From contig BDIU01000135.1 of NCBI GenBank assembly GCA_002118135.1, positions 1 through 64,000 on the forward strand: a stretch of 64,000 nucleotides of DNA, written 5' to 3'. Origin of the DNA: Trebouxia sp. TZW2008 (taxonomy: Eukaryota; Chlorophyta; Trebouxiophyceae; Trebouxiales; Trebouxiaceae). Within the stretch, counting starts at the first letter, position 1. Every line of letters starts with the position of its first letter. A program made the translations under genes and the position numbers. This document shows positions 12,001-22,641 of this stretch, one piece after another. The notes under the pieces were generated by a model that did no database searches, was not told the origin of the DNA, and saw only the letters and a list, made by a program, of their open reading frames with translations.

Positions 12001-12056
12001 GCAGTCCCGGAGACATTCTTTCTGCAGATGCGCGAGTTCCCATGCTGACCGCGTGA
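9020..12056 (+). CDS. HAD-superfamily pyrimidine 5'-nucleotidase-like (SDT1/Phm8 group)
   Basis: Six exons: 9020-9131, 9223-9320, 9396-9596, 10120-10212, 10915-11031, 11844-12056, all phase-consistent, about 277 residues. HAD motif I is VLIDLDDCLY near the N-terminus. The cap region follows, with NHGTTMAGLV and DVDDWHRHVHHTLPYE. Motif II is VFTNGDRKHA, the motif III lysine is in APVICKPS, and motif IV is IFMDDSTRNIVAGHKKGL. This order is characteristic of plant and fungal pyrimidine 5'-nucleotidases, which hydrolyse UMP/CMP-type nucleotides; cytosolic action is inferred. The tail after residue 200 is low-complexity and non-conserved. The upstream in-frame start at 8960 is GTG, so 9020 is the first ATG. 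Introns 3 and 4 contain repeats and decayed copies of exon edges. Confidence 0.88.
9797..10020 (+). repeat. tandem repeat with decayed copy of HAD exon 4
   Basis: The block 9905-9951 (GGTGCTGTTTGCCATAACAG...) is a mutated copy of the start of exon 4 (GGTGTTGTCTGTTATGAAAG at 10120). Around it, 9797-9862 repeats at 9949-10020 (CAGATGCATGACCTGTATCT versus CAGCTGCATGACCTGTACCT). The unit length is about 150 bases. A second copied edge, 10769-10818, matches the intron end and start of exon 5 at 10880-10925 (GGTGTGACAGCTT...GTGCAGGC). Confidence 0.65.
10014..10080 (+). repeat. paired-hairpin dispersed repeat, copy 2
   Basis: It matches copy 1 over TCTAGACAGAGGCTTCCAT, then ATGATGCC and a CTTTTCTTTT tract. 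The second stem is TGCC (10045-10048) with GGCA (10061-10064), enclosing an inner AAATG/CATTT pair. It lies in intron 3 of the HAD gene. Confidence 0.55.
10695..10865 (+). mobile_element. two SINE-like fragments, copies D and E
   Basis: 10695-10760 carries the GGCCTGGCAAGACAGC...TTGTGCC block with a CTAGC/GCCAG-type hairpin. 10820-10865 carries ATTGTGCCATACA followed by a perfect stem CTAGC (10836-10840) and GCTAG (10847-10851). Both are internal fragments without a tail, inside intron 4 of the HAD gene. Confidence 0.45.
11228..11292 (+). repeat. paired-hairpin dispersed repeat, copy 3
   Basis: It reads TAGAGGCTCCCATGGTGATG and then stem 2 ATGCC (11254-11258) / GGCAT (11263-11267) around a TGAT loop, followed by TAGACCGTTTTGTTCC. 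Stem 2 differs from copy 1 (ACGCC/GGCGT) by a paired C:G to T:A change. Intron 5 of the HAD gene. Confidence 0.55.
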
Positions 12057-13152
12057 ACGGCACTTGTCGGCAGGTTCAGAAAAGAAACGAAAGAAAACAG
12101 AGCCTCTGCCGCTAGGCATTACAACAGGAGCCTCTGTTGATAAAGGCAGCCCAGAAATACTGCCCTCAAAGCAGCGAGGTGCCCACTGGGTGCAGGGCTC
12201 GGGACAATTTTGGCATGCAGAAGTGCCTTTTTTTGTTGAATTGCTGGTCAAACAATGTTGTCATGGGTGGAGTGGGTTTGACTTCAGGGATGTGTGTTCC
12301 CCAATATAACTTTGCAATTGTTTTATGGCTCTCTGGCTTCAGCAGGCAATGTCAACACAGGCTGATCAGTCCATTCAGTGGCAAGGTCATTAATCCAATT
12401 CACCTTTTCTTTCTCTGAACTGCTTTTCCTTTTTGTGTACATCTGTGTGATGCTGATTTTGGTTAGGCAGCTGACAGTCGACCAGACGAACAGTGTGAAC
12501 AATCAAGCCATTCTTGTGACGTCTGTATCATGCCCTATCTTACAGCGATGGCTGTTGTGAGTCAAGATTATCAATCAACATTACACCGTAACCCTGAAAA
12601 TGACACAAACCTGCGTCAGTGCTACAGCGCTGCACAGCTCTCCAATGCCTTGTGCCCGATGCCCATTTCTTCTTTGCGGCATGCTGCGCTTCAGTGCTTC
12701 TGAAGCAGCGATTTTATGAAATGCAGATTGAGATGATCATTCTGGCATTGTGAGGTTGCATACATGCTCTTTATTGTGCAAGGCATGGTCAGATTCAAGG
12801 TATGACTTGATTTCACAAAATTGTTTGAGCAGTGATACGTCCTTGACTGCTTAGCCTCAGGAAATAGCAAGCTGATGGAACGCTGACGCGTCGCTGATGT
12901 GCGCCTGCTGAGCAATTTGCAGCTTGCCTGCAACTTTGCCGCTTAGCCACCATCAATGCAAAACCCTATAGCAGAGCAGGCCTTAATTCGCTGAAACAAA
13001 CAGAATCATGCCCCGCTTATCTTGAGTTGACGCCCTGCATCAAGGTCGCTGACGACGGTGCGGTGCCACACAGTCGACGTCCAAAGCTTGATCAGGAAGC
13101 TGCGGCTTTGTAGTGCTGCTCAAAATCGCCGGCGACTTGACAAAGGCTTCCG
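12057..13152. other. gene-free interval, 3' flank of the HAD gene and promoter of the next gene
   Basis: No exon with motifs was found. 12137-12418 and 12378-12560 are open but lack family motifs or matching splice phases. The final 250 bases become richer in G/C and CpG, as seen upstream of other gene starts in this window, and presumably include the promoter and 5' UTR of the gene at 13153. Confidence 0.4.
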
Positions 13153-16100
13153 ATGCATATCGCCGCTCCGATGCACTCAAGCTTGCTGAGCAGCAAGACT
13201 AGCACTGCACACCTGTTTGCCGCGCGACCTCAGCCCAGCAGAAGATCGTTGCATCGCTCTGGTGCCGTGTGCAGCGCTCGCAAGCAGGAACGACAACATG
13301 CAGGTGGGCTAACCGACCGTACCTGCTGTTCACGGGATCCGCTGTTGCATCTGTTTCTGCGGCTGCTCTGCTTGCCCGATCAAGGATCAGCAGCCGCGCT
13401 CCGTTCTAGCACTCTGCAAGCCTTATCTTGCCTGAGGGGCGCCTGCTGCTGCTGGCCGACGCAACTGTGCGGACTGATGTGGACGCATGCTGCATGCAGC
13501 ATCAGCCCCATCAGCTCCCGTGGCCCTCATGACATTAATGGCTACGTGGCCGGCCTACGCTGCTGGCGGAGGCGCTGACTTAGCCAGGCCATCAACAGCA
13601 GCAGTTGAGCAAGCAGCACCAGCAATCAAGTCAGCTGTGCAAGCTGCACCAAACGTGCTGCAGTCAGGCAACATAGATCAGGCCATCAACTCTGTTGTGG
13701 ATGCAGTCAAGGTAGGCATGGTTGTCACCAATACACCTGATTTGTGACCGGTGCACCTGATTTCTTCACACGCAATACCAATATGACACATGTCTAAACA
13801 CACCATACTTCACATGCCAGGCTAAACACTGTCAGCATTAACCCAAGTGGGAATTGCTGAACATGAGCACATGCAGACAGCCTTGATTCACTGCATGACT
13901 CAGCGCAGTCAGATATGCAATGTGCAATGCAGCAGCAAAACAACATGCGTATTGCATGTTACCTGTTGGTGTCAATGTGATGCATATTTCACAATCTGCA
14001 CTCATCTCAGTATTTGATACTCTCAAGTGTCATATGTTGCACAGTGCGTACTTATTGTTGACTCTCAAATGGCATGTGTTGCTCAATGTGTGTTGAGTAT
14101 CGCATACTGACAATTGCGGTGATGTACTGCACTGCAGGCAGCTGGAGGTGGGGTAAAGAGCTTGGCAGCTGCTGCTGGCAGTGGGCTTGAATACGCTCAG
14201 TCGGTAAGCAAATGCAGTACATGGAGCAACGCCCATTGCTTGCGTTGACACGTACACCTTCTTGCTCAGCATGCAGCTTACATGCACTCAGAATGTGACT
14301 AAGCATCTGCGGTCAGACTGCTGTTGCCATGCACCATGTTCTGCAAACACGATGCCCCAGAAGTTTGTATATATACTTTGGGTGCTGCCTCTCTGCGGGA
14401 GGCAGGCACCTGACTTCTGTGACAGCATCTGAATTGACAATCACCATGTGCATCCTTTCTCACGTTGAGCGCTGCAGCTGTACTGCAGCTGAGCATCCGC
14501 ACATGCTGCTCAGTATCACACATGACGCACTCTTGTCATGATCACATGAGCGATAGACCTTATATTATCATTGCTGTGCACATTTTCACATTTTCACATT
14601 TTCACATGTTCACATTTGCATGCATCAGGCATGTAGCTGGGGCTGACAGATTCAGTTGAAAAGATTGGTCAATCCTCTTCGGTCCAAGACTCTCAGTTGA
14701 TGTCAATCAAGATAGAAGACACCTTTGACGGTCTCTCTGTTGAAATGACTCCATCAAATCTGTCAGGGCTGCGCTTGGTTTCGAAGCACAAGTGTTGTCC
14801 ATGCTGAACCCAACTGGGTCTTCTGCTGTGCGCAGGTGTATGAGCGAGTTGCGCCTGTTGTTCAAGATGCAGCCACCACTGCGTCCCCATATGTGCAGTC
14901 TGCCATTTCTGCAGCTGGGGAGGTTGCCAAGCCTGCCTTATCAGCTGTGGAGCCAACCATCAAGGTACTTGTTATGCACAAAATTGTTGTTGCCTGCGAT
15001 GTTTCACAACAGTCTAGCCAACCATGCAGGGATCTCAAATCCATTTTCTCAGTGGGCCGTAACAGCAGTCAATGGAGCTGATTCACAGAAAACTTCTAGC
15101 CAACTCATTTGTGTGGGTACTTCCATGAAGTCTAGCTTACTTTTCTGCCTACCTTGCTTGGTGTCGGTCCTGTTTTTTTCGACAGACTATGGTCATGTGC
15201 GCTTCCAGTTTTACAAATTCTTTTGCAGTCTGTGTTAAAGGAGGCACAAAATTTCTTGAGCTGTAACAGACCCAACATACCAGCCATAGCCAGGAAAGCA
15301 GGAAAGTCACAATAGCAGCATACAGCTATTTCGAACTTCATGCATGGCCTCAGGGTGTTCACTGCACTGTTGCATGTGATGTTTTACAGTCTGGGTCAGG
15401 AGAGGCTCAGAAGTTCCTGAGTTGTAATGGATACAACACACCGGCCATCGCCAGCAAAGCAGGAAAAAGGAACAACAGCAGCCAAGAATACTGTTTACTT
15501 TTGTCCATTGCTACAGAGGGCTGCTGTGCATACACTCAGGCTGATGTTTATGATCTTCTGCAGTCTGGTTTGGGAGAGGCTCAGAAGTTCTTGAGCTCAA
15601 ATGGAGTCAACACACCAGCCATCGCCAGCAAAGCAGGAAAAGCCACAACAGCAGCCGAAGGCGCTTTCCAACAGGCCAAACCTGGTCTTAGCAGCTCCCT
15701 TACATCTCTGGCATCAAGAGACCCTGGAACGCTGGCTGAGTATGCGCTAGGTGCCATTGTCTTCTACTACTTGGTGAGTATTTCTTGAGCGTCCTCCTCA
15801 TTGCTTGCATGATATGTAGACCGAGTCTTTAGCCCTCGCTGAGTTGGCACTTGGCATCAAAATTTTGTATTGCAATGCAAGCTCAGTCATTTTAGCTCAA
15901 AGGTGATTCTGTCTTAGGCATTTGTCAGCATAGCCACTGGCTGCCCAACAGATGCCAGCTATTTAAGAGATAACAGATGCCAGCTGTCAGAACAGATGCC
16001 AGCCACCTGAAAACAGCTGTGCACTGTTGTATGGCGCAGTCAGAAATTTGACAGGCTCCCTGTCTTTGGCCTCAACATCACCTGGAGAAACGTGCTGCTG

Positions 16101-19100
16101 AATGTGATGTGGGTGTCTTGCTATAATGTGATCTTTACCAGGTCAAATGGTTCCAGCCACATAGGAAGACATTGTTTTGGCTGTGCTTTGCGCATTGCAC
16201 ACCCGCACTCGCTGCTCTTCAATGACGCCTGAACAGCTTGCGGCAAAGCCAGAACAGCTATCATCATATGATGTGCACTGTGCATTAGCGCTCACTGCTG
16301 ACTCGTGAGATCTGAGAGCATGCATTGAAGTCTGCGCACTGGACACAGGACAGCCATTTGCCCAGCTGAGAGCTGAGAGGCAGTAGCATAGACTACGCCA
16401 AGGTGCAGAGCTGCGCATTTCTTGTGTGTCTGCACAGCTATGTACCCTTGCGTAATCTGTGCAGCTGCCTTACTGCTCTTTTCGGGGGTGTTGACCCCCC
16501 CAACACCACAACATGGCAATCCAATAATCATCAACTCTGCCATGATTCCTCAATGTGAGTGGCCTAAGTCTACCTTGCCAGGCTGGCTTGTTTTGCCGAC
16601 TGTTCTGGTCACATATTTGAGGCGTTCGGAGCTTATGTCTGTGATCACAAAAGCAAGCCTATCAGACCAGCTGCAGAAAGAAAAGTCTCATAGTGCAATT
16701 GCTGTGCAAAGCTGACACATGATCATGGTGTGGCTATTGTGGCAGTCTTTACAAGCTTGCAGTGCTTGATCGTGCTTGCCGTTGAATACCGGGGGTCCAA
16801 TCAGCAGCAATCTGGGCCCGATCACTACAGTCATTTGTAGGCTGCCACAACTGCCACACAATGATTAGTCATTGACTTTGCATAGCAGAACTTGTTTTGG
16901 GAGCTGATGTCTTGCTCATTTGTCATTTGTCATGGCTATTTTAGGCGATGCGCCACTCCTGACTACAAGGAATGTATACAGATGAAGCAGATGTAACAAT
17001 CACCGGCAACATGTAATGGCGCTGCGGCTCTCTCCTTGACTCCTTGATGGAATAATTCTGTCTTTCTTGCAGTGTTGCTAAACCAGCTCAGCTGAGTAAT
17101 TTGCTTGTGTGCAGTCCTACGAGGTTCTGGCGAGCATCAAGAGAGCAGACAATTCTCACTTCCTCATGTCTTCACAAGAGCTCAATTTGCACAACACATC
17201 CTATCACATGCGCCATTTGTTGAGCTGTTTCTATTAGCCCTGAACCACATATGGTGTCATTGCCATGATAATGCAGGCGCCACCACTTTTCAAGGGCCTG
17301 TCCGGGGCGATCAGGGGCTATGGGAGGGACATCAGCCCTGCTGCAGCCCTAGATCTGGTTGCTGGAGGTGGCAACATTGTCATTGTGGACATCCGCAGTG
17401 ATAGAGAAAAGGAGAATGGTGGAGTACCAGACTTGCCATCTGGCAACAGGTCAGATTCTCTATCGAACACCATTTCATGCGTCTGCATTGTGTGTTTACG
17501 CATGTCACTATGTTTTGTGGCCAAGTACTTTACCAGACTTGCCCTCAGGCAACAGGTCAGCCCTTCTTCAATTGTGTCTCTGTGTACATCTGCCGTTTCT
17601 CATCCTGTCCTTTTTGTCTTGGATTCACTTCTGCATGCCTTTAGTTCCTGCTGAGCATCTATCAGACTTGCAATCTTTGTCCTCTGGCAATAGGTCATTC
17701 TTCCTGCAAGCTGCCTCCGTGTTCATCTGCCTTGGGCCTCTTTGTGCACGGATTCTGTGTAAGGCTTGCTGATGTAGCAGGTCCACATGGAGCTGGCAGG
17801 TGTGGTATCTGCATTCACATCTGGCATGTGCACATTCATGCATGCCTGTATGGGTGTGCAGGCTGAAAGAGGTGGAGTATGCAGAGATCCAACACTGCAG
17901 AGTCAGGGCAACCACAGTAGGGTTGTGCTTTCTTTGATGTGCGGGGTGGTGAAAGTCATAGCACAGCGCTAACTTGCTCAGCACAGGCTCAGCAGGCTAA
18001 TGGGCGTCACAGGGCAAAGCTAATATTCTGATGGGTGTGCAGGCTGATAGAGGTGGAGTATGCAGAATTTCAGGACTGCAAAGTCAGGGCAGCTCATTTG
18101 GGACCATGAGTTTGTGTGAGTTTTGACATGCAGGCTAAGTCATAGTGCATGGATTACTTGCTCAGAAGTGTGCAGGCTGAGAAGGCAGTACAAAGTCTGA
18201 TTGCTGACAGATGTGCAGGCTGATAGAAGTGGAGTACGCTGAGATTCAGGACCGCAAAGTCAGGGGCCAGCTGTCAAATGTGGGCGCCATTGAGCGACAG
18301 GTCAGTCACAGCCTCAATTTGGATAGTAAGGGCCATGAAAATTGTGTTCTTTTGCATATATGCCATGGTCTAAGGTCAGTGACAGTCACAGCTTGCACAA
18401 CAATGGCCATATATGACTACATTGCTTTGCATACTTGCCAGGCGTATGCTCTGACTCGACAACTGCGCATTGCCAGTTATGGTCCAAAGATGAGTTGCCT
18501 CATGTACACCTTGACAAACTGGCCCAGGAAGCTCTGCTGCGCACTCCCTTATGAGGTTATAGCCTTGCTCTTCGTGCTAGCTTGTCAAATCCCAACCAAG
18601 GCAGCCAAGTTTGATAGCAAAGTAGCGTCCAGTCCATCGAATGAGATCAGACACTTATGTCTGACGAATGCAGCCAGGTCTCACAGCTGGACAGGTTTGT
18701 GATAAGTGCAATTTGTGTTGCTCAAGCAGTCAATTTGCAAGTCCTGCTGTGTGACATTGCAACATTCACATACCTCATATCTGCAAACAAGCCCACTGCC
18801 TTGTCACAAAAAAAAGTGTCGAGAGCAATTTTAGAAGCCGACAGGTGTTTTTGGACCCTTCCAGCACCCGTACCTGTTAGATGAAACTGTCAGAAATATA
18901 ACGTCAATGAGGCGGATGGTGTTGCACAGCGCAAAAAACTTGCAAGGCTTCTGCCAAAGGTCAAGATGCTCTCTGCAACAATATCTTCTTGACTAAGGAA
19001 ATAGGGAACACAAGTAGATACGACTAGGACTACGAGTATACGTAGATACGACAAGTACAGATCCGTCCCAGCCAGCAGTGAAAGTCAGCAGACATTGCAA

Positions 19101-22100
19101 GGATTGCAACGTCTAAAGCATGATCTCTGCGCTGCTCATGTTGATCGTGTTTGTTCAGTGCTGACTGCACAGTTGTGACCTGGCCTGGCAATGGCACAGG
19201 CGGCCTAGCATGCCAGGTTTTAGCAGGACCATGCTTTTGCCTGGTCAAGGTGAACACTGGCATGCTGAGCTGCGCTGCTATGTGCTGCCGAGCTGTTTCA
19301 AATGCAAAGGCCGGGTTTTGGTAAGAGCAACAGCACGTTGATGCACTGTTGCAGGCAAGAGCAAAGTCTAATTTGAGTTAGCCATGCCATTGCAATCAGC
19401 GCTCTTGTCTCGCTTGGCTGCAATCCTGGTTTGTACCCTAAACCCTAAACCCTAAAACCCTAGCCTTTTTACACTGCTATCTTGGGGTTCTGGCCGGCCA
19501 TCTGCTGAGCTGTCACACCTGCAAAGGCAAGCTTCCAGCAACAGGCTATAGCGAAGGCACCTCAGGGTTCTAGATTCCATTCAAACCAGCGCCATGTTCT
19601 GTGTTGTGGTCTAGTAAGGCGCTTGCATTTGCAAGGCAACATGAGCATTAGAATTGGCAACAACAGGCAACACAGTTCGTGAGTTGCTTTGTGTCTTGCC
19701 CGTGGCTTGCCAACAAGCAATATGCAGGCAGCATGTCAGTTGGCATGTCAGGGACGGCTTAGTACATGAGCAACAGTTGCTGATGTACTAAGCTCTCTCT
19801 GATACTCAGCTGTGTCATGCTGTCAGGTGCTGCGCAGCCTTAGATAGAGTGTGCAGCGTCCATGCATCGCAATGAACGCTATGAAAGCACACGCAAAAGG
19901 CACTGTATGCATTTCTAAGAGTTGATCAGAGCTGCATCAGCGCTGACCCACCTTCCACCTCCCCCCATCCCTCCTGGGCTTCCCCCTTGGCAATAGGGAC
20001 TAGTTGGGTGGGGGAAAGGGGGGTCTTGGCTATGCTATGAGGCACAGCTCTTGAAGCATCACCTGAGTTGCATCAACTGAGTTGCCTCAGCCAAACCAAG
20101 CACACTTGTAGAATTGTGTGTCCTGCATGCCTTTCAGAAACAGCTTGAGGCACAGGTGCAGTCTGACTGCCTGCATGCAAAGCAGATTATATCTGTACTT
20201 TGATCTGCTTCCAGATAAGGAAACACTCACACAAATTGCTAGTTACAAATAGAGTGGGCCCTCTCATATTGCAGATTCGACACACCCAAGTGCAACACAA
20301 AATTATAACAGTGCATGAATAATCACCTGTCAGAGGCACGTTCAACTGCCTCGAGTTCAAATTGGATGGCCCGTCACTGCTGAGTCATTCCATATTGAGT
20401 GTGTTGGGACCATACAATAATGCATGATGCAGCTGAGGCGGCACAACAATTTACTTTGCAATATTGTGGCAGCACCCTGTCCAACTAAGAATAGACTACT
20501 ATGGCAGCACACTGTCCACAACAAGGTTGATAGCAGATCAAGGTTTGTTCTCAATCAGGACAGGCAGGTCGGGGCTGCTTGTAGTCTTGTCATGAACACA
20601 ACCCTTGGAATTCTTTAGATTGTCAGGAGATTGCCTTACCTTATGCTGGGCAGTGCCCCAAAAGCGCAAAGACTTGTGTTTGCCTTGACAGACATTGTGT
20701 GGGCACGCTATCGCCTTGCTATTGACAGCTTAACCAAAATTTCTATCTCAAAAAGCTTACACCTGCTCCAAGGCCCTACCTTGCCAACAAAGTCAACAGA
20801 TGGGTAACAGCACACAATCATCTTTGAATCCACGCACATACAGGCCTGTCAAGTCTCCACAGCAAATTGAAGATTACTCTGGAGATCAGCTTGACCTGGT
20901 TGTGTTCTTGGGTGCTTCCTGTTTGTTGGTTACTTGACATTGCTAACTGGTCATCCCCTGGTGTGTCTTGGTGTTTTGGAAAAGTGGTTTGGTGGTCGCA
21001 GGTGACAGCTCTGCAGATTGCATCTCTGAAGAGGGTCAACAAGCGCACTCAAATCCTGCTGCTGGACAAGAACGGCAGCACCAGCAAAGTCATCGCCAGG
21101 GAATTGGGCCGCAGAGGTTTCAGGAAAACACGTGTCATCCAGGTGTGTGTCTATTGGCAAAAGTGCGTATATCCTGCATGTGTTAAAACTTGCACCAAAG
21201 TCATTGCCAGCTTGGCCGCAGAGGTTTCAGGAAAACACGCGTCATCCAGGTTTGTGCCTGCTGACACACCTGCACGCATGCTGCATGCATCACATGCACG
21301 AAAGTTAAGCAAGCTTAGTATGAAACCAAGTATAGCAACGTTATCGCCAGAAGGCTTGGCCGCAGAGGTCTCAGGAAATCACGTGTTATTCAGATATGCT
21401 TTTATGTCTTCATACAGTGCGACCCCGTACTGGTCCAACTTACAGCACAATGCATAAATACAAGCTGAACTGGGCTGCAAATGCCAGTCACCATGGTAAA
21501 CTTACGGGCTGAATACAACAGCTGGCAAGACACAACAATCCAACGCCAATGGATCAAATGCTGTTCCCTTGTGGCGCCATCACTCTGCTGTTGCTTTAGT
21601 GACTGCAACAACAGCTCAGAGTTTCAGCAGGGTTTGCCTAGTCACTGTGAATCTGCAGGGAGGATTCAGCGGCTGGACCAGCAGCAAGCTACAAACCAAG
21701 CTCTCCAACACAGTCTCAGCAGTTGAGATTTTGGCGCCAGTGTTTGGCACCCAAAAGAGCACGCAAAAGAAGGCATCAAGCAATGGCAGGGTAAGCCACA
21801 TATTTGTGTACAGTAACTCTCTTTGTAACGACTGCTTTAGTAATCAAGAAGTTGGTCCTTGCATCAAACTGTCCGTACCCAGAGAGACAAATGCAGTCAG
21901 AATGCAGTGATTGATCACCCATGGCGTTGTCCTTACACTGAGATCGTCCTTACATTGAGATCGTTCTTACATTAAGTGTCCTGTCAAGGAGTTTACTGTA
22001 GCCTGTGGCATTGTGTGCAATCTGCCCTGTCATTCCATTCATTCATTCTAAATGTGTGCTAGACAGGCTCAGCAGGCCCAGCTAGGTACGTACTGCAGCA

Positions 22101-22641
22101 CTCAACTGTCTCCAACCTGTCTGGTCCTGCGCTAACCTCAACCATTCTGCTTTTTGCTGTGTCAGTTGCTCAGCACATTGACATCCTACTGCCCAAGGCA
22201 AAGTGTCAGGTACTGCTGCATGTCTGAACCTGTAAAGTGCACTGGTTCCATCTCGTGAGGTGCAGACAATAATCACCGCTCATGCACCCGTCTGTCAATG
22301 CTGCCAGACTGATCACAGTTCATCATTGCCTTGATACTTTGTTGTCAAGTCTAAGCTCATGACACTCTTTCTGCATGCAAGAGCCAGCATGCAGTTCAGT
22401 CCCTGACCAACACTGTGATCTTTTGATGTAAGGACGCTTTACATGCAGTTGGGAATCAAGCATTGCGTTCTGACTTGAATGTTGTCTCTAAGTAAGGACA
22501 GTGCGCCCTACAGACAACTGTCTTGATTACCAATGCGGTCATGATGATGTGAAATCTCTGTATATTTTTGACTGCATGACTGAAATGATTTGTGCCCTGC
22601 TGCAGCAGACCACCCGAGGGGCTTTGCCAGCTGGACGATAG
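13153..22641 (+). CDS. thylakoid rhodanese-like protein (TROL/STR4A/CAS group)
   Basis: Ten phase-consistent exons, 443 residues: 13153-13303, 13500-13711, 14138-14203, 14836-14964, 15564-15773, 17277-17449, 18219-18300, 21002-21142, 21659-21790, 22606-22641. The N-terminus is a basic, Ser/Ala-rich chloroplast transit peptide, followed by a hydrophobic segment ending AYAAGG, like a lumenal cleavage site. Helical Ala-rich repeats follow, then a membrane span (YALGAIVFYYL) and APPLFKGLSG. A rhodanese fold comes next: NIVIVDIRSDREKE, VPDLPSGNR, a loop at ILLLDKNGSTSK, then GGFSGWT. It ends ALPAGR. The position of the catalytic cysteine is Asp, so the rhodanese is probably non-catalytic, as in plant TROL and CAS proteins. 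TROL anchors FNR and CAS takes part in Ca2+ and light signalling; which group this belongs to is not decided. Introns contain many decayed copies of its own exons. Confidence 0.82.
15229..15484 (+). repeat. two decayed copies of rhodanese-gene exon 5
   Basis: 15229-15320 and 15390-15484 both begin after a CAG acceptor with a TCTGxGT block. They then follow exon 5 (15564 on) through AGGCTCAGAAGTT-like, ACACACCAGCCAT-like and GCCAGCAAAGCAGGAAA-like blocks. Both contain in-frame stops or shifts. They lie immediately upstream of the intact exon, with a spacing of about 160-175 bases. Confidence 0.75.
15774..17276. other. intron 5 of the rhodanese-like gene
   Basis: About 1.5 kb between the membrane-span exon and the rhodanese exon. 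A triplicated ACAGATGCCAGCT motif occurs at 15949-16010. The protein joins cleanly across it (..FYYL / APPLFKGL..), so no missing exon is required. Confidence 0.55.
17525..17700 (+). repeat. copies of the 3' edge and donor of rhodanese exon 6
   Basis: The end of exon 6 (ACCAGACTTGCCATCTGGCA, then donor GTCAG at 17450) recurs at about 17530-17557 (ACCAGACTTGCCCTCAGGCA, then GTCAG). It recurs again, more decayed, at 17663-17698 (GACTTGCAATCTTTGTCCTC, then TAGGTCA). Both lie downstream in the intron and include the splice donor. Confidence 0.7.
17862..18092 (+). repeat. two decayed copies of rhodanese exon 7
   Basis: 17862-17911 and 18043-18092 repeat the GTGCAG acceptor and the first half of exon 7 (GGTGGAGTATGCAGAGAT in the copies, AAGTGGAGTACGCTGAGATT in the exon at 18219). 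Spacing is about 180 bases. Both copies lose the frame after the first 50 bases. Confidence 0.75.
18301..21001. other. intron 7 of the rhodanese-like gene (2.7 kb)
   Basis: The longest intron in the window. It includes an open stretch at 18307-18702 without motifs, the interstitial telomere repeat at 19436, and C-rich then G-rich runs near 19960-20025. The flanking exons join in phase (..GAIERQ / VTALQIAS..). Confidence 0.6.
19436..19463 (+). repeat. interstitial telomere repeat (CCCTAAA)n
   Basis: Three to four consecutive units of CCCTAAA, one with an extra A, ending CCCTAG. This is the Arabidopsis-type telomere repeat TTTAGGG on the minus strand, common in green plants and many green algae. 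It is internal to an intron, so it marks an old telomere-repeat insertion or a repaired break, not a chromosome end. A single CCCTAAA also occurs near 46071. Confidence 0.85.
21192..21393 (+). repeat. two copies of the 3' half of rhodanese exon 8
   Basis: 21192-21249 and 21335-21393 repeat the end of exon 8 (AAAGTCATCGCCAGGGAATT at about 21088, then GGCCGCAGAGGTTTCAGGAA). They retain the CATCCAG-type exon end, followed by G-T or a degraded donor. They lie downstream of the intact exon (21002-21142). Confidence 0.75.

Noticed and set aside
17105..17276. Possible exon (SYEVLASIKRAD) before the rhodanese exon
   Set aside because: It has an acceptor but no donor in phase, and the protein joins perfectly without it.
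20867..21457. 196-codon plus frame
   Set aside because: Only 21002-21142 is an exon; the rest reads through intron and two ghost copies.
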